Shown: positions 52,170 to 61,487, counted from the first letter of the stretch. The stretch: 63,210 nucleotides of DNA from CAYPHA01 sp964410215 (GCA_964410215.1 CAYPHA010000022.1:1-63210); one strand, 5' to 3'. Notes: generated by a model from the letters alone, not told the origin. Program-made: numbers and translations.

Positions 52170-53834
52170 CTACCTTCTCACCACGGCAAATTTACCGACT
52201 TTTTCCTGGCCGGGCGCCTGGAGGGTATACAGATAAATACCGGTTGCCACGGCATTACCCGACTGATCCCGCAGGTTCCAGCTCAGTTTGATCGCTTTAC
52301 CCGCTCCGGTCCTGAGTACCTGCACGAATCGTCCCTGGATATTAAAAATGCGGATTGTCGCTTCAGGCGGTACGTTATAGAAATGAGCGCCGTCCTCGTC
52401 CGAGGATACCACAACCGGATTCGCACCGATTCCGGGAAAGATAACCGTATCCTCCTCCATGGTATAGGTCATGGTTACGGCGGAATCGAGCGGATTGGAA
52501 AGAGCGACCAGGATGGTATCACCCGCTCCCGGATAGAAGGCCTGGGCGATACCTGCTTTACCCGGTGTTTCAAGGGTATTGGACAGTGTGCTATGGCTGT
52601 AGTAGGCGCCGCCGCCGGAGCCTTTCAGCTGTGCCTTGTAGCGTATATCGGCGGCATTTTCCAACGCGATAAAGCCCAGTGTTTTCGCTTTCATTTCATA
52701 CTCGAGGGATACCAGGTCATTGAGGATCAACTGCTGCTGCTCATTCAGGGTGACCATCGGGTAATGGGCGGCTTCCGGGAAAAAGAGGCCCGGGATAGCC
52801 CGCGTTCCCGTATAATACATCCATCGCGCATACTGGTTTTGTGACACTGCCCAGGATGTACCATAGGTATTGAGGACATGCTCCATCGCCGGCATGCCGG
52901 TTTCCTGCCGGATGCGTTTCCAGATATCGACGACAATCCCGGGACCATAGACCAATTCCAGCATCTGCAGGTAAATACCGTTACCGTAAGGAAAGGTTCC
53001 GTAGGGACTGGTAAACCGCGTTCTCTGAATATTGTTAAACAGCACCGGAAGATACTGGTAATAGTCGTTCACCGCGTCATAGACATATTCTTCCAGCCAT
53101 GTGGAGGTCATTTCCATCAGGAAGAGGTCGGTCAGGTTTTCGTTCTCATCCTCCCATGCCCGGTATCCGAGCTGGATAGCGTGATTGAATTCATGGGCCG
53201 CGGTCACCCGCAGACCGTCGAGACCTCCGGTGTAGAGGAACGGGCTGTCCAGCCTGGTATTGACCTCAATATAACTGGTCCAGGTATCCGGTACATTTTC
53301 AATAGGATCTTCAAGCCAGGTTTGTCCGTATAATGTCGATGCCAGTCGCGAAAAATAGATATCATAGACAGCCACCGGTTTTCCGTCCGGACCAAGTGGC
53401 GGCTGGAAGCCCAGACCGTCGATTTCCACTTCCCAGACATGGTCAAAAATCACGGCTGCGGAGTCGACATAATCGGGTATACCGTTGCCCTCCTGGTCGA
53501 CGGAGGGTATGGCATGGGTACCGTCGAGATCATAGTGAAACCGGAAGTGACCGTCGGGGCTGACGGCGGAGAAGGCCCGTTCCGGACGTTCCATCAGACT
53601 TTTGACCATCATCTGCCGGTCCGGGCTTAACGCATGGAGATGCTGTCGCAACCAGAACTGGTAGCGGAAGCCGCAATGGCCCTGGTCCTCCAGCGGGGTA
53701 CCGTTGGCCATGGCATCGATATAGGCGTTCACTTCCTGCATGACATCGGCGCGCATGAAGGATGGCATGATGGCAAGCCAAATCACGATGATTGAACTAT
53801 AATGTTTTGTTTTAGTCATTTGTTCTTTAATCAT
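52170..53834 (-). CDS. Secreted zinc metalloprotease with C-terminal sorting domain
   Basis: A signal sequence (SSIIVIWLAIMPSFMRA) precedes a propeptide-like region. The zinc motif HEFNH lies near residue 208 (VTAAHEFNHAIQLGYR), with a downstream EMTSTWLEE that may supply the third ligand. This matches the MXAN_6640-type putative metalloproteases. The last 75 residues (RIFNIQGRFVQVLRTGAGK; GNAVATGIYLYTLQ; KFAVVRR) form a FlgD-like/type IX sorting domain, so the protein is probably exported to the surface. The first ATG (53834) comes from an intergenic repeat; the ATG at 53819 is an alternative. Confidence 0.85.
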   Translation of the reverse strand: MIKEQMTKTKHYSSIIVIWLAIMPSFMRADVMQEVNAYIDAMANGTPLEDQGHCGFRYQFWLRQHLHALSPDRQMMVKSLMERPERAFSAVSPDGHFRFHYDLDGTHAIPSVDQEGNGIPDYVDSAAVIFDHVWEVEIDGLGFQPPLGPDGKPVAVYDIYFSRLASTLYGQTWLEDPIENVPDTWTSYIEVNTRLDSPFLYTGGLDGLRVTAAHEFNHAIQLGYRAWEDENENLTDLFLMEMTSTWLEEYVYDAVNDYYQYLPVLFNNIQRTRFTSPYGTFPYGNGIYLQMLELVYGPGIVVDIWKRIRQETGMPAMEHVLNTYGTSWAVSQNQYARWMYYTGTRAIPGLFFPEAAHYPMVTLNEQQQLILNDLVSLEYEMKAKTLGFIALENAADIRYKAQLKGSGGGAYYSHSTLSNTLETPGKAGIAQAFYPGAGDTILVALSNPLDSAVTMTYTMEEDTVIFPGIGANPVVVSSDEDGAHFYNVPPEATIRIFNIQGRFVQVLRTGAGKAIKLSWNLRDQSGNAVATGIYLYTLQAPGQEKVGKFAVVRR

Positions 53835-53868
53835 ATCACCGCTTCGCGGTTAATAATATTTACAAATG
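53830..53868. repeat. CCGCTTCGCGG hairpin repeat, copy 1
   Basis: A copy of ATCATATCACCGCTTCGCGG followed by TTAATAATATTTACAAATG. The core ACCGC-TTC-GCGGT is a tight hairpin. Other copies lie at about 57166-57198, 58609-58637 (inverted), 63003-63035 and 63068-63106. Confidence 0.85.
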
Positions 53869-53878
53869 TTTTAATTAT

Positions 53879-54009
53879 GAGTCCAATCCAAAAAGCACGA
53901 TGGTGTCATGCTGAATTTATTTCAGCATCTCTAAGTTCAATACAAACAGTGGATCCCGAAACAAGTTCGGGATGACAACTCTCTAATTAGAACTTATCGG
54001 AGTGGACTC
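53879..54009. mobile_element. 131-bp MITE-like element, copy 1
   Basis: Terminal inverted repeats GAGTCCAATCC and GGAGTGGACTC bound 131 bp. Inside are two perfect 8-bp hairpins (ATGCTGAA/TTCAGCAT and ATCCCGAA/TTCGGGAT). The direct repeat AATTAT flanks it at 53873-53878 and 54010-54015, a 6-bp target duplication. It contains no open reading frame. It lies 45 bp upstream of the metalloprotease start. Confidence 0.9.
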
Positions 54010-54106
54010 AATTATTCATCTTTAATTTTTTTTTCAGGTCCACACGCACTTAGGTCCTGAAGGATGAAAGGTTCGTGCGTATGGGCAGGAAACCTGCCTT
54101 CCTAAT

Positions 54107-54211
54107 GTTTCCTTGCTCCTTGTCCCTTGAATCTTGCACCTTCTCCACAACCCCCCAGCCCCCCGTCTGGCTGGCCCGTCTGGCCGCCGGACAGGCCTTT
54201 TCTAAGGGGGA
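54107..54211. repeat. C-rich composite repeat, copy 1
   Basis: About 105 bp, starting GTTTCCTTGCTCCTTGTCCC and running through CCCCCCAGCCCCCC to TTTTCTAAGGGGGA. It is nearly identical to 63105-63210 at the right window edge. Its C-rich and G-rich ends could pair, and a second palindrome (GGCTGGCC ... GGCCGCCGG) sits inside. The rest of 53835-54312 holds the MITE, a short hairpin-rich stretch and a polypyrimidine tract before der; no gene is visible. Confidence 0.85.
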
Positions 54212-54312
54212 ATTCAGTCCCTTGGCTTTGCGTCTCGTGTACCCTCACCTATCGCTCCTTGCCAGGGAGGGATTCAGTTTCGGCACGCTTCTTTTTTCTT
54301 TTTTCTTCTTTC

Positions 54313-55623
54313 TTATTTCTTTTTAAAGGTCATGCCTATAGGAACGCCCTGGAAACCAAACCGTTCCCTCAGCCGGTTTTCCAGGAAGCGTCTGTAGCCA
54401 TCCTGGATCAGTTCGGGATGATTCCCGAAGAAGGCGAACAGGGGCGGATTGGAACGGATCTGCGTAACGTAATTGATTTTAATTTCTTTTCCTTTTACAG
54501 CCGGCGGAGAATGGTGCTGAATCAATGGTAAGAAAAACTGATTCAGAACCGACGTTGACAGGCGCCGCCGCTTTTCTTCATAAATCTCTGTAGCCCGGTC
54601 CAGCGCTTTGTGCAGGCGCTGTTTTTCCAGTACCGACGTGTAAATCTGCGGTATATAGCGCAGGACACCGAGCCGTTCCGTGTACTCTTTTCGATAGCTT
54701 TCGAGGGTCATGTGGTCCTTTTCAATGAGATCCCATTTATTCAGAAGGAGGAGGATACCCTTGCGCTGAAGGGCCGCTTCGTTCAAAAGGGTGATATCAT
54801 GGCGGCTCAGTCCTTCCTTGATATCCACCAGGTAGAGGACCACATCCGCGCGTTGAATACTGCGCAGGGTACGGAGATTGCTGTAGAACAGGATATTCTC
54901 ACGTACTTTTGCCCGCTTTTTCAATCCGGCGGTATCGATCAGCAGGTAGTCCCGTTTTTGATAACGGAGCCGGGAATCCAGTGAATCACGGGTGGTACCG
55001 GGTATATTGGTGACGATGGACCGGTTCTGTTCCAGCAGGGTGTTCACCAGCGATGACTTCCCTACATTTTCCCTGCCAATGATGGCCAGCTTGATGGCGC
55101 TGTCATCTTCTTCCTTTATTTCATAGCGGCTCAGTTTTTCCATAAGCGTATCGAGCATATCGCCGGTCTGACGGCCCTGCAGGGCCGATACGGGCTGGGG
55201 ATCGCCCAGCCCCAGGTTGTAAAACTGTCCGACTTCCGGATCATCGCGGTCGCCGTCCACTTTATTGACCGCCAGAACGGTGGCTTTCCCCGAACGCTTG
55301 AGGGTATCCGCGATCTGCTCGTCGGTCTTTGTAATACCTGTCTTTACATCCACCACCAGCAGGACGACGTCCGATTCATCGATGGCGATTTCCACCTGTT
55401 CTTTGATCGCTATATCGATGAGATTGCTCGCTTCAGGCAGGTATCCGCCCGTGTCCACGAGCACAAACTGCTGTCCGCTCCAGGTTACATGACCATAATT
55501 ACGGTCACGGGTAATTCCGGGCGCGTCATCCACGATCGCTTCCCGCCTGCCGATCAGACGGTTAAACAGTGTGGATTTTCCTACATTTGGACGCCCGATG
55601 ACGGCGACAACCGGTTCCGGCAT
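54313..55623 (-). CDS. der: Ribosome-assembly GTPase Der (EngA)
   Basis: Two tandem GTPase domains, GRPNVGKSTLFNRLIG at about 10 and GRENVGKSSLVNTLLE at about 187, each with DTxG and NKxD motifs. A C-terminal KH-like domain follows (436 residues). Der acts in 50S assembly. It follows the DUF512 gene by 3 bp, a common pairing. Confidence 0.97.
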   Translation of the reverse strand: MPEPVVAVIGRPNVGKSTLFNRLIGRREAIVDDAPGITRDRNYGHVTWSGQQFVLVDTGGYLPEASNLIDIAIKEQVEIAIDESDVVLLVVDVKTGITKTDEQIADTLKRSGKATVLAVNKVDGDRDDPEVGQFYNLGLGDPQPVSALQGRQTGDMLDTLMEKLSRYEIKEEDDSAIKLAIIGRENVGKSSLVNTLLEQNRSIVTNIPGTTRDSLDSRLRYQKRDYLLIDTAGLKKRAKVRENILFYSNLRTLRSIQRADVVLYLVDIKEGLSRHDITLLNEAALQRKGILLLLNKWDLIEKDHMTLESYRKEYTERLGVLRYIPQIYTSVLEKQRLHKALDRATEIYEEKRRRLSTSVLNQFFLPLIQHHSPPAVKGKEIKINYVTQIRSNPPLFAFFGNHPELIQDGYRRFLENRLRERFGFQGVPIGMTFKKK

Positions 55624-55626
55624 CGT

Positions 55627-56946
55627 TTATACCACCTTCCTGAATGCTTTTTTCCTAACCTCACGGACCACATCCGGCAATTCCGACAGCTCTTCGGTAT
55701 AGACATGCACCGGCACGCCCAGTTTTTCCTCCAGATCTTCCACCCTCCAGTCATCGAGCAACAGACCGTCATCGTTCAGCACCCGCGGCGGCAGCAATAC
55801 GATATCGCCGAGGGAACGGTCACGCAGCTGCGCATAAATATCTTCACCAACAAGTAATCCGGAAACGTGAACCGAGTTACCGTAAAAATTATTCTTTACC
55901 GCCACCAGGCCGATTTCGAGATTGGGAATTTCCCTGAGCGGATCGATGATAAAGGTTTCCAGCGGGCCCGCGGCCAGTTCGCCGGTAACCCAGGTAATAT
56001 TCACCGGTTCCTGAAAGCCCTTTTTTTTCAGTCCGGCATAGCTCTTTTTAAATTCATTGATCATGACCCGGAATTCACCGACGCCGTTTTCGATCTGGTA
56101 AAATTCATCGTAATAAGAGGCCGGCGGCATCGGTTTATCCGCTTTTATGAAAAACTCATCGGCAAGATAGATATAATGCACACCCAGTTCGGAACGGAGC
56201 TGTTTGCGGAAGCGGTTGGTATAGCGTATCATCGATTGCAGTTCTGCGGTGGTATGCACGCGCAATTCCGGCAGGTTGCGGCGATGACGGGTCAATCCGA
56301 CCGGCACTATGGCCACCGATTTCACGCCCGGATAGAACTGTTTCAGATCATTCACCGTTCGATCGAAGATGGAACCGTCGTTTATGCCCGGACAGAGGAC
56401 AATCTGTGTATGCAAAGTGATTCCCCGGGCAGTCAGGAACTCCATTTTTTCCAGGAGGCGGTCATTCTGTTTGATCCCCAGGAGGAATTTGCGTGTCTTT
56501 TCTTCGGTAGCATGCACGGAAATGTAGAGCGGCGACAGGCGCTGTTCCACGATCCGGTCCAGATCGGCCTGGGTCATGGTCGTCATAGTGACATAATGAC
56601 CATACATAAATGAAAAACGGTAGTCCTCATCCTTAAAGTACAATGCACGGCGCAGGCCTTTCGGATTCTGATGGACGAAACAGAATACGCAGCGGTTGCC
56701 GCATGAGCGCATGGTCATTTCTTCCAGCACCAGGCCGACATCCTCATCGGCATCCTTTTCGATTTCGTAAATGGTCTCTTCCCCGCCTTGCAGGATGTGC
56801 ATTTCGATGTCTTCTGCCGCTCCGTAGAAGCGGTAGTCCAGCCTGTCGGTGATTTTCTTCCCGTTAATTTCCAGGATGAAGGCACCGGGTTGTATGCCCA
56901 GGTCAGCAGCGATGCTGTCCGGAAGTATGTCGGTTATTTTTACCAT
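55627..56946 (-). CDS. DUF512 radical-SAM protein with PDZ-like N-terminus
   Basis: A PDZ-like start (ILPDSIAADLGIQPGAFILE) precedes a radical SAM domain with CX3CX2C in SCGNRCVFCFVHQNPKGLR (around residues 82-90) and the C-terminal DUF512 region (GNSVHVSGLLVGEDI; VLLPPRVLNDDGLLLDDW). At 439 residues it is standard for the family. The 4Fe-4S cluster should cleave S-adenosylmethionine; the substrate is unknown. der is directly downstream. Confidence 0.93.
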   Translation of the reverse strand: MVKITDILPDSIAADLGIQPGAFILEINGKKITDRLDYRFYGAAEDIEMHILQGGEETIYEIEKDADEDVGLVLEEMTMRSCGNRCVFCFVHQNPKGLRRALYFKDEDYRFSFMYGHYVTMTTMTQADLDRIVEQRLSPLYISVHATEEKTRKFLLGIKQNDRLLEKMEFLTARGITLHTQIVLCPGINDGSIFDRTVNDLKQFYPGVKSVAIVPVGLTRHRRNLPELRVHTTAELQSMIRYTNRFRKQLRSELGVHYIYLADEFFIKADKPMPPASYYDEFYQIENGVGEFRVMINEFKKSYAGLKKKGFQEPVNITWVTGELAAGPLETFIIDPLREIPNLEIGLVAVKNNFYGNSVHVSGLLVGEDIYAQLRDRSLGDIVLLPPRVLNDDGLLLDDWRVEDLEEKLGVPVHVYTEELSELPDVVREVRKKAFRKVV

Positions 56947-57266
56947 AATGTTGCCATAGTGTCATTTCATGTCATCCCCTGGGATCTTTGACCCGGCAAG
57001 ACGTGAAATACAAAATAAAAAGTACAAAATACAAAATATCTGATGGTAGTGATTAAATTGGTACGTGGTAATATCACCCTAAACAGATTATTTTGTATTA
57101 ATTATTTTTTTCTTTTTTCCTTTTTCTTTTTTCTTGTTTCTTATTCTTGTCCCCACGATCTATAATTATGTCACCGCTTCGCGGTTAAATACATTTAGAT
57201 GACAATGGTTAAAGGCTTGGCGAATATAAACCAAGGGTTGTGTAAATGCAAGGTGGAAGGGTGTAT
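56947..57266. repeat. Intergenic repeat mosaic between DUF512 and response regulator genes
   Basis: I see no gene. It contains GTCATCCCCTGGGATCTTTG (56971-56990; a related copy begins at 61421), an AT-rich run of TACAAAA words (about 57005-57040), a polypyrimidine tract (57105-57150) and a CCGCTTCGCGG hairpin repeat (57166-57198). Confidence 0.75.
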
Positions 57267-58433
57267 TCAGGAGCGACCGGGTAAGGTCTTTATGACGGCG
57301 GTCAGGCGGTCTGCGGTTATTTCGGCGGGGTTCTCCATGAGGATATCCATGTTGTTTTCAAGATCTGCTTCCCTTTCCCAGTTCATACCGGGAAGGGCCT
57401 GCCGGTGTAATTCCAGGGCAGCTTCGGATGGTTTCGGGAAGAAATGGAGCAACAGGTTCTCCGGATGCCAGTCTGTCTGCACGGTCCGGACGAACTCATT
57501 ATATCCCGCATGAAGGGTTATGGGAGGTCCGCTTATCTCTTCAAGCTGCCCCGTGTTATCGAATATATACGGGAAGGGCTGATGGATCGCAAACAGGGAA
57601 AAGCGCTTTTCCCGGCTGTCGATGCAACCGAGGGAAAAGGTAAATCCGACATCATAACGGTCCGGCGAAAATGCCTGCAGCAGGGATTCAAACAGGTGCA
57701 CCAGTTCATTACTCTGCAGGCTCCTTGTGCCTTTGGACTGCAGGAAGCCATCGATGTAGCTCTTGAACATGTACTGAACCGCCGTTGTCCGGACAGAGGT
57801 CTGCATTCCGGCAAACTGCACATAGATAAGCTGGTCGCGGTCTGCGGTTATGGGAAAAAAAACCGTCGATGCCAGAGTGTATTGTTTCTCAACCCTTACG
57901 GCCACCGCAAAGGGCGGCTGAACCGACACACTATTTTCATTCCACAGCCTGTCCATCCCGGCAATCTGCTCCGGGTGCACGGGCTCTGTTTCCTGCGATT
58001 CTCCGGCGGGCAGAATGCTTTCCTGCAGGCTTCGTATTTTTTGCAGAATTTCGATATTATGACGCCTATGCGACAGGTGGGAACGGATCCGGGCATTCAG
58101 TTCCAGCGCATTGAACGGCTTGGTCAGGTAATCCGTACCCCCCAGGGCCAGGCCGCGGGCCTTGAACTGCACTTCATTCCGGGCGGACAGAAAAATAACC
58201 GGAATATAGCGGGTCGTTTCTTCCGCCTGCAGCCTGCGGCAGACCTCGAAGCCGTCCATTTGCGGCATCACCACATCCAGCAGGATCAGATCGGGCCGCT
58301 GTTCCAGGGCCATCTGCAGACCCTGCTCACCGGACGTAGCCCGCAAAAAAGTATAATCGGAATCCACCAGGCTTTTTTCCAGCAGATCGAGATTGATCGG
58401 ATTGTCGTCGACAGCGAGGATTTTGTAAGGCAT
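57267..58433 (-). CDS. Response regulator with degenerate SpoIIE/PP2C-like domain
   Basis: Receiver domain, residues 1-125, with phospho-acceptor Asp53 in LLDVVMPQMDGFEVC and Lys in DYLTKPFN. The C-terminal part (about 185-385) follows the SpoIIE phosphatase outline (an LIYVQF strand, FTFSLGCIDSREKRFSLFAI, TLHAGYNEF). The metal-binding Asp and Gly-His-Gly are not present, so phosphatase activity is unlikely. The ATG at 58433 lies 4 bp from the duplicated target site of the second MITE and has no clear ribosome-binding site. The longer GTG start falls within the element. Confidence 0.8.
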   Translation of the reverse strand: MPYKILAVDDNPINLDLLEKSLVDSDYTFLRATSGEQGLQMALEQRPDLILLDVVMPQMDGFEVCRRLQAEETTRYIPVIFLSARNEVQFKARGLALGGTDYLTKPFNALELNARIRSHLSHRRHNIEILQKIRSLQESILPAGESQETEPVHPEQIAGMDRLWNENSVSVQPPFAVAVRVEKQYTLASTVFFPITADRDQLIYVQFAGMQTSVRTTAVQYMFKSYIDGFLQSKGTRSLQSNELVHLFESLLQAFSPDRYDVGFTFSLGCIDSREKRFSLFAIHQPFPYIFDNTGQLEEISGPPITLHAGYNEFVRTVQTDWHPENLLLHFFPKPSEAALELHRQALPGMNWEREADLENNMDILMENPAEITADRLTAVIKTLPGRS

Positions 58434-58443
58434 AAATAAGATT

Positions 58444-58574
58444 GAGTCCACTCCGATAAGTGCTAATTACGGAATTGTCATCCCGAACTTGTTTCGGGAT
58501 CCACTGTTTTTATTGAACTTAGAGATGCTGAAATAAATTCAGCATGACACCGTTGTGCTTTTCGGAGGTGACTC
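58444..58574. mobile_element. 131-bp MITE-like element, copy 2 (inverted)
   Basis: Ends GAGTCCACTCC and GGAGGTGACTC; length 131 bp, equal to copy 1, in the opposite orientation and with the same two internal hairpins. The direct repeat AAGATT flanks it at 58438-58443 and 58575-58580. It separates the response-regulator start codon from whatever lay upstream. Confidence 0.9.
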
Positions 58575-58913
58575 AAGATTAAAGATTAAAGATTAAAATA
58601 GGATTACATGATATGGATCGCGAAGCGGTCACATGATTGTAGATGAAAGATTAAAAATGATTTTATTTGTCAGTCCATGGAGTCTTTGACAGTGTTGAAA
58701 TATACTTTCCATTGTCATCCCGGGCGAAATGAGTGAAGCGAATGAAGACCCGGGATCTGGTTTCCTAACCCACCCACTACCCTCTTTCCTTGCACCTTGA
58801 TCCTTGTCCCTTGCGCCTTGATTACACCCCCTATCCCCCCTTGCCGGTGGGGAATTCAGTCCCTGAGCCTTGCATCTTTCTACAATCTGAACTCTGGGTT
58901 CCGGGCTGTTATT
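58575..58913. repeat. Intergenic repeat mosaic upstream of MITE copy 2
   Basis: No gene is visible. Contents in order: AAGATTA simple repeats (58575-58597), an inverted CGCGAAGCGG hairpin repeat (58609-58637), half of a REP-like element (58714-58758), CTTGCACCTTGATCC-type words (58787-58825) and a C-rich module (58828-58885). Confidence 0.75.
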
Positions 58914-61061
58914 TCATTTTTTCTGCATGGTAAAGACGCCGTCCCAGTCGTCGCCGGGAGGGTTTTCTTTGAAGAGTACTGCGCGGGACAGGTATCGGCG
59001 GCTGGGGCCGTCATCGTGTTTGACTTCCACGGCCTTTTTGAAAGTGTTGATAGCGGCATCCCAGTCCTGTTCCAGGTATTTATCAAAACCGTAGCGGAAC
59101 AGTTCCAGCACCCGGTTCATATCGTCCGGAAGGGGGCGGTCGGCCAAGCCGACCAGTTCATACACATTGACCGGTTCGGTCTTTCCTTTTACGCGCAACA
59201 GGTCCATCTTGCGGGTAATAATCGTCTCCCCGGCCTGGTTCTTCGTTTCCTCACCGATCATAATCGAAGTGCCATATTCCTTATTGGCCGGTTCGAGGCG
59301 GGCGCCCAGGTTTACGGCATCGCCCATGACGGTATAATCAAAACGGGTTTCCGAGCCCATGTTCCCCAAGACCATGGGGCCCGTATTGACACCCACACGG
59401 GCATAGAGTTCCGGTTTACCCTGTTTCCGCCAGAGCGCGCGCATTTTCCGGAGCTGCTCCTGCATGTCCAATGCCGAGGCGCAGGCATTATGCGCATGGT
59501 TGCCATGGGATACCGGGGCACCGAATACGGCCATGATGGCATCCCCTTCGTACTTATCGAGCATCCCGTTATACTGAAAGACAATGTTGGTCATTTCGGT
59601 CAGGTAATCATTGAGCAGGTGCACCAGCGCTTCCGGAGTGAGCTGCTCGGCAATGGTCGTAAAACCGGCGACATCACTGAATAACACGGTGCAGACCTTG
59701 CGTTCCCCGCCCAGCTTGATCTTATCCGGATTGGCCAGCAGTTCATCCACAACGGACTTGGTAACGAAATGGGAGAAGGTGGAGCGGATGAAGCGCTTAT
59801 TCTTTTCTTCCGTCACAAACCGGTACAGGTAGACCAGGCTGAAGGTGAAGAAGATGGTCAGCACCGGTGTGATGATATCGATCCAGGTATTGGATTCGAA
59901 GAAAATGATCGAACTGACGATCACGTGGCCGATCATCACCAGAGCTGTCAGAATCACACTCCATAGTGGCGCAATATAGCTGATGAGTATTCCCATAACG
60001 ACACCCATGGTCACCATCAGCAGGAAGGTTTCCGTATGGGATGCCCGGTGTACATATTCCTCTTGTATGAGGGTTTGCAGAATATTGGCATGAATTTCCA
60101 CCCCGGGAAAGGCCTGCTGGAACGGTACACTACGCAGATCGAAGAGTCCCGGCAGGGATGTGCCCACCATGACAATCTTGTTCCGAAAGTATTCCGCCGG
60201 CACCCGCTGCTCCAGCACATCGTAAAAACTGATATAACGGAACACCTTGAAGGGACCGAAATAATTAATGCGCATAAATCCGTCCGCTGTGACCGGTATT
60301 TCATAGCGCAAAGCCCCTTCCTGAAAGAGCAACAGTTGATCATTGCTGTTGGTGGAAAGGGAGTCGATGCCTTCGATATCCATAAACATTTTAAAGGCCA
60401 GCGAGGGATAGAGATTATGGTTGAAATCCGTAAACAGGTGGATACTGCGCACGACGCCGTCGTAATCCGCCCGGAAATTCACATGACCCAGTCCGCTGCT
60501 GGCATTGAGCAGGTCGATGAACTCACTTTCAAAACGCTCTTCACGCAGGAATTGCAGATCGTATTCGGCCGGAAGCTGATACGCAAATTTTTCTGCGTTA
60601 AAACCATCCGGTTCCGATTTCATCACGTAACGCCAGTTCAGTGAATCCGAATCACCGAAATAGAGCGCGTTATACACATTACCCGCCGAGCGGACGGCTT
60701 CGATAAAAGCCTGATCCGATTCCGGCTGCCATTTATCCTTATCGAACAGAATATCGAGTCCGATCGACAGGGCGCCGCCTTCCTGCAAAAAGTCAATAAT
60801 ACGCGGATAGTATGAACGGGGCCATTGGGCGAAACGTCCCAGTTTGGAAATGCTGCGGCCATCGATATCGATGATGACGATATCCTCGATGCTCTGGCGT
60901 GGTACATCGGCGATCTTTTTTTGGACCCGCCAGTCATAGGTCTGTGCTTCATAGGTATAAAGCAGGTTCCGGGCCACATACTGTGACAAAAACCAGACCA
61001 GGATAGCGGAAGTGAGGCCAAGAACCAGGCCGCTGGTTACTTTTCGGATGTGTTTTTTCAT
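58914..61061 (-). CDS. CHASE2-domain adenylate cyclase
   Basis: An N-terminal membrane helix (VLGLTSAILVWFLSQYVA) precedes an extracytoplasmic CHASE2 sensor (VIIDIDGRSISKLGRFAQWP at about 62 onward), about three membrane helices near 350-425 and a class III cyclase domain from about 450. Both metal Asp are present (LFSDVAGFT and KYEGDAIMAVFG), as is the Asn/Arg pair in MGDAVNLGARLE; these fit ATP as substrate. A short C-terminal helical region follows. The product should be cAMP, made in response to an unknown external signal. Confidence 0.93.
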   Translation of the reverse strand: MKKHIRKVTSGLVLGLTSAILVWFLSQYVARNLLYTYEAQTYDWRVQKKIADVPRQSIEDIVIIDIDGRSISKLGRFAQWPRSYYPRIIDFLQEGGALSIGLDILFDKDKWQPESDQAFIEAVRSAGNVYNALYFGDSDSLNWRYVMKSEPDGFNAEKFAYQLPAEYDLQFLREERFESEFIDLLNASSGLGHVNFRADYDGVVRSIHLFTDFNHNLYPSLAFKMFMDIEGIDSLSTNSNDQLLLFQEGALRYEIPVTADGFMRINYFGPFKVFRYISFYDVLEQRVPAEYFRNKIVMVGTSLPGLFDLRSVPFQQAFPGVEIHANILQTLIQEEYVHRASHTETFLLMVTMGVVMGILISYIAPLWSVILTALVMIGHVIVSSIIFFESNTWIDIITPVLTIFFTFSLVYLYRFVTEEKNKRFIRSTFSHFVTKSVVDELLANPDKIKLGGERKVCTVLFSDVAGFTTIAEQLTPEALVHLLNDYLTEMTNIVFQYNGMLDKYEGDAIMAVFGAPVSHGNHAHNACASALDMQEQLRKMRALWRKQGKPELYARVGVNTGPMVLGNMGSETRFDYTVMGDAVNLGARLEPANKEYGTSIMIGEETKNQAGETIITRKMDLLRVKGKTEPVNVYELVGLADRPLPDDMNRVLELFRYGFDKYLEQDWDAAINTFKKAVEVKHDDGPSRRYLSRAVLFKENPPGDDWDGVFTMQKK

Positions 61062-61173
61062 GGGTCAGCCTTTGGGTAGTTAATAAAAAATAAAAAGTAA
61101 AAAATACAAAATACAAAATAAAGAGGAAACAGGAAGCAGGTAGCAGGAACTGAGCGCCCCCTTAGCAAAGGGG
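61062..61173. repeat. AT-rich word repeats upstream of the cyclase gene
   Basis: Runs of AAAATACAAAATACAAAAT-like sequence (61083-61122) are followed by AGGAAACAGGAAGCAGG words, then CCCCCTTAGCAAAGGGG at the contig end. No gene and no clear promoter can be seen. Confidence 0.6.
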
Positions 61174-61273
61174 NNNNNNNNNNNNNNNNNNNNNNNNNNN
61201 NNNNNNNNNNNNNNNNNNNNNNNNNNNNNNNNNNNNNNNNNNNNNNNNNNNNNNNNNNNNNNNNNNNNNNNNN
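61174..61273. other. Assembly gap (100 N)
   Basis: Exactly 100 N, arbitrary length. The left end breaks in the C-rich module and the right end begins just before a REP-like element, both multi-copy sequences. Confidence 0.99.
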
Positions 61274-61288
61274 GCAGAGGTCCAGGAT

Positions 61289-61392
61289 GTCATCCCGGGC
61301 GAAATGAGCGAAGCGAATGAAGACCCGGGATCTCCAATTCTCACACGGAGATCCCGGATCTCCGCTCCTATCGTCGCTGCGTCCGGGATGAC
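61289..61392. repeat. 104-bp REP-like palindromic element, copy 2
   Basis: Same length and ends as the element at 51021 (GTCATCCCGG to CCGGGATGAC), with a few base changes in the central and right arms. It lies between the assembly gap and the second tandem array. Confidence 0.9.
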
Positions 61393-61487
61393 AACCTCCT
61401 GCTTCCTGTCACCTCTCTATTGTCATTCCCCGGAATCTTTGATCCGGCAACCGTGACCATGCATCAGTCGGGGTGCTATCACTAACC

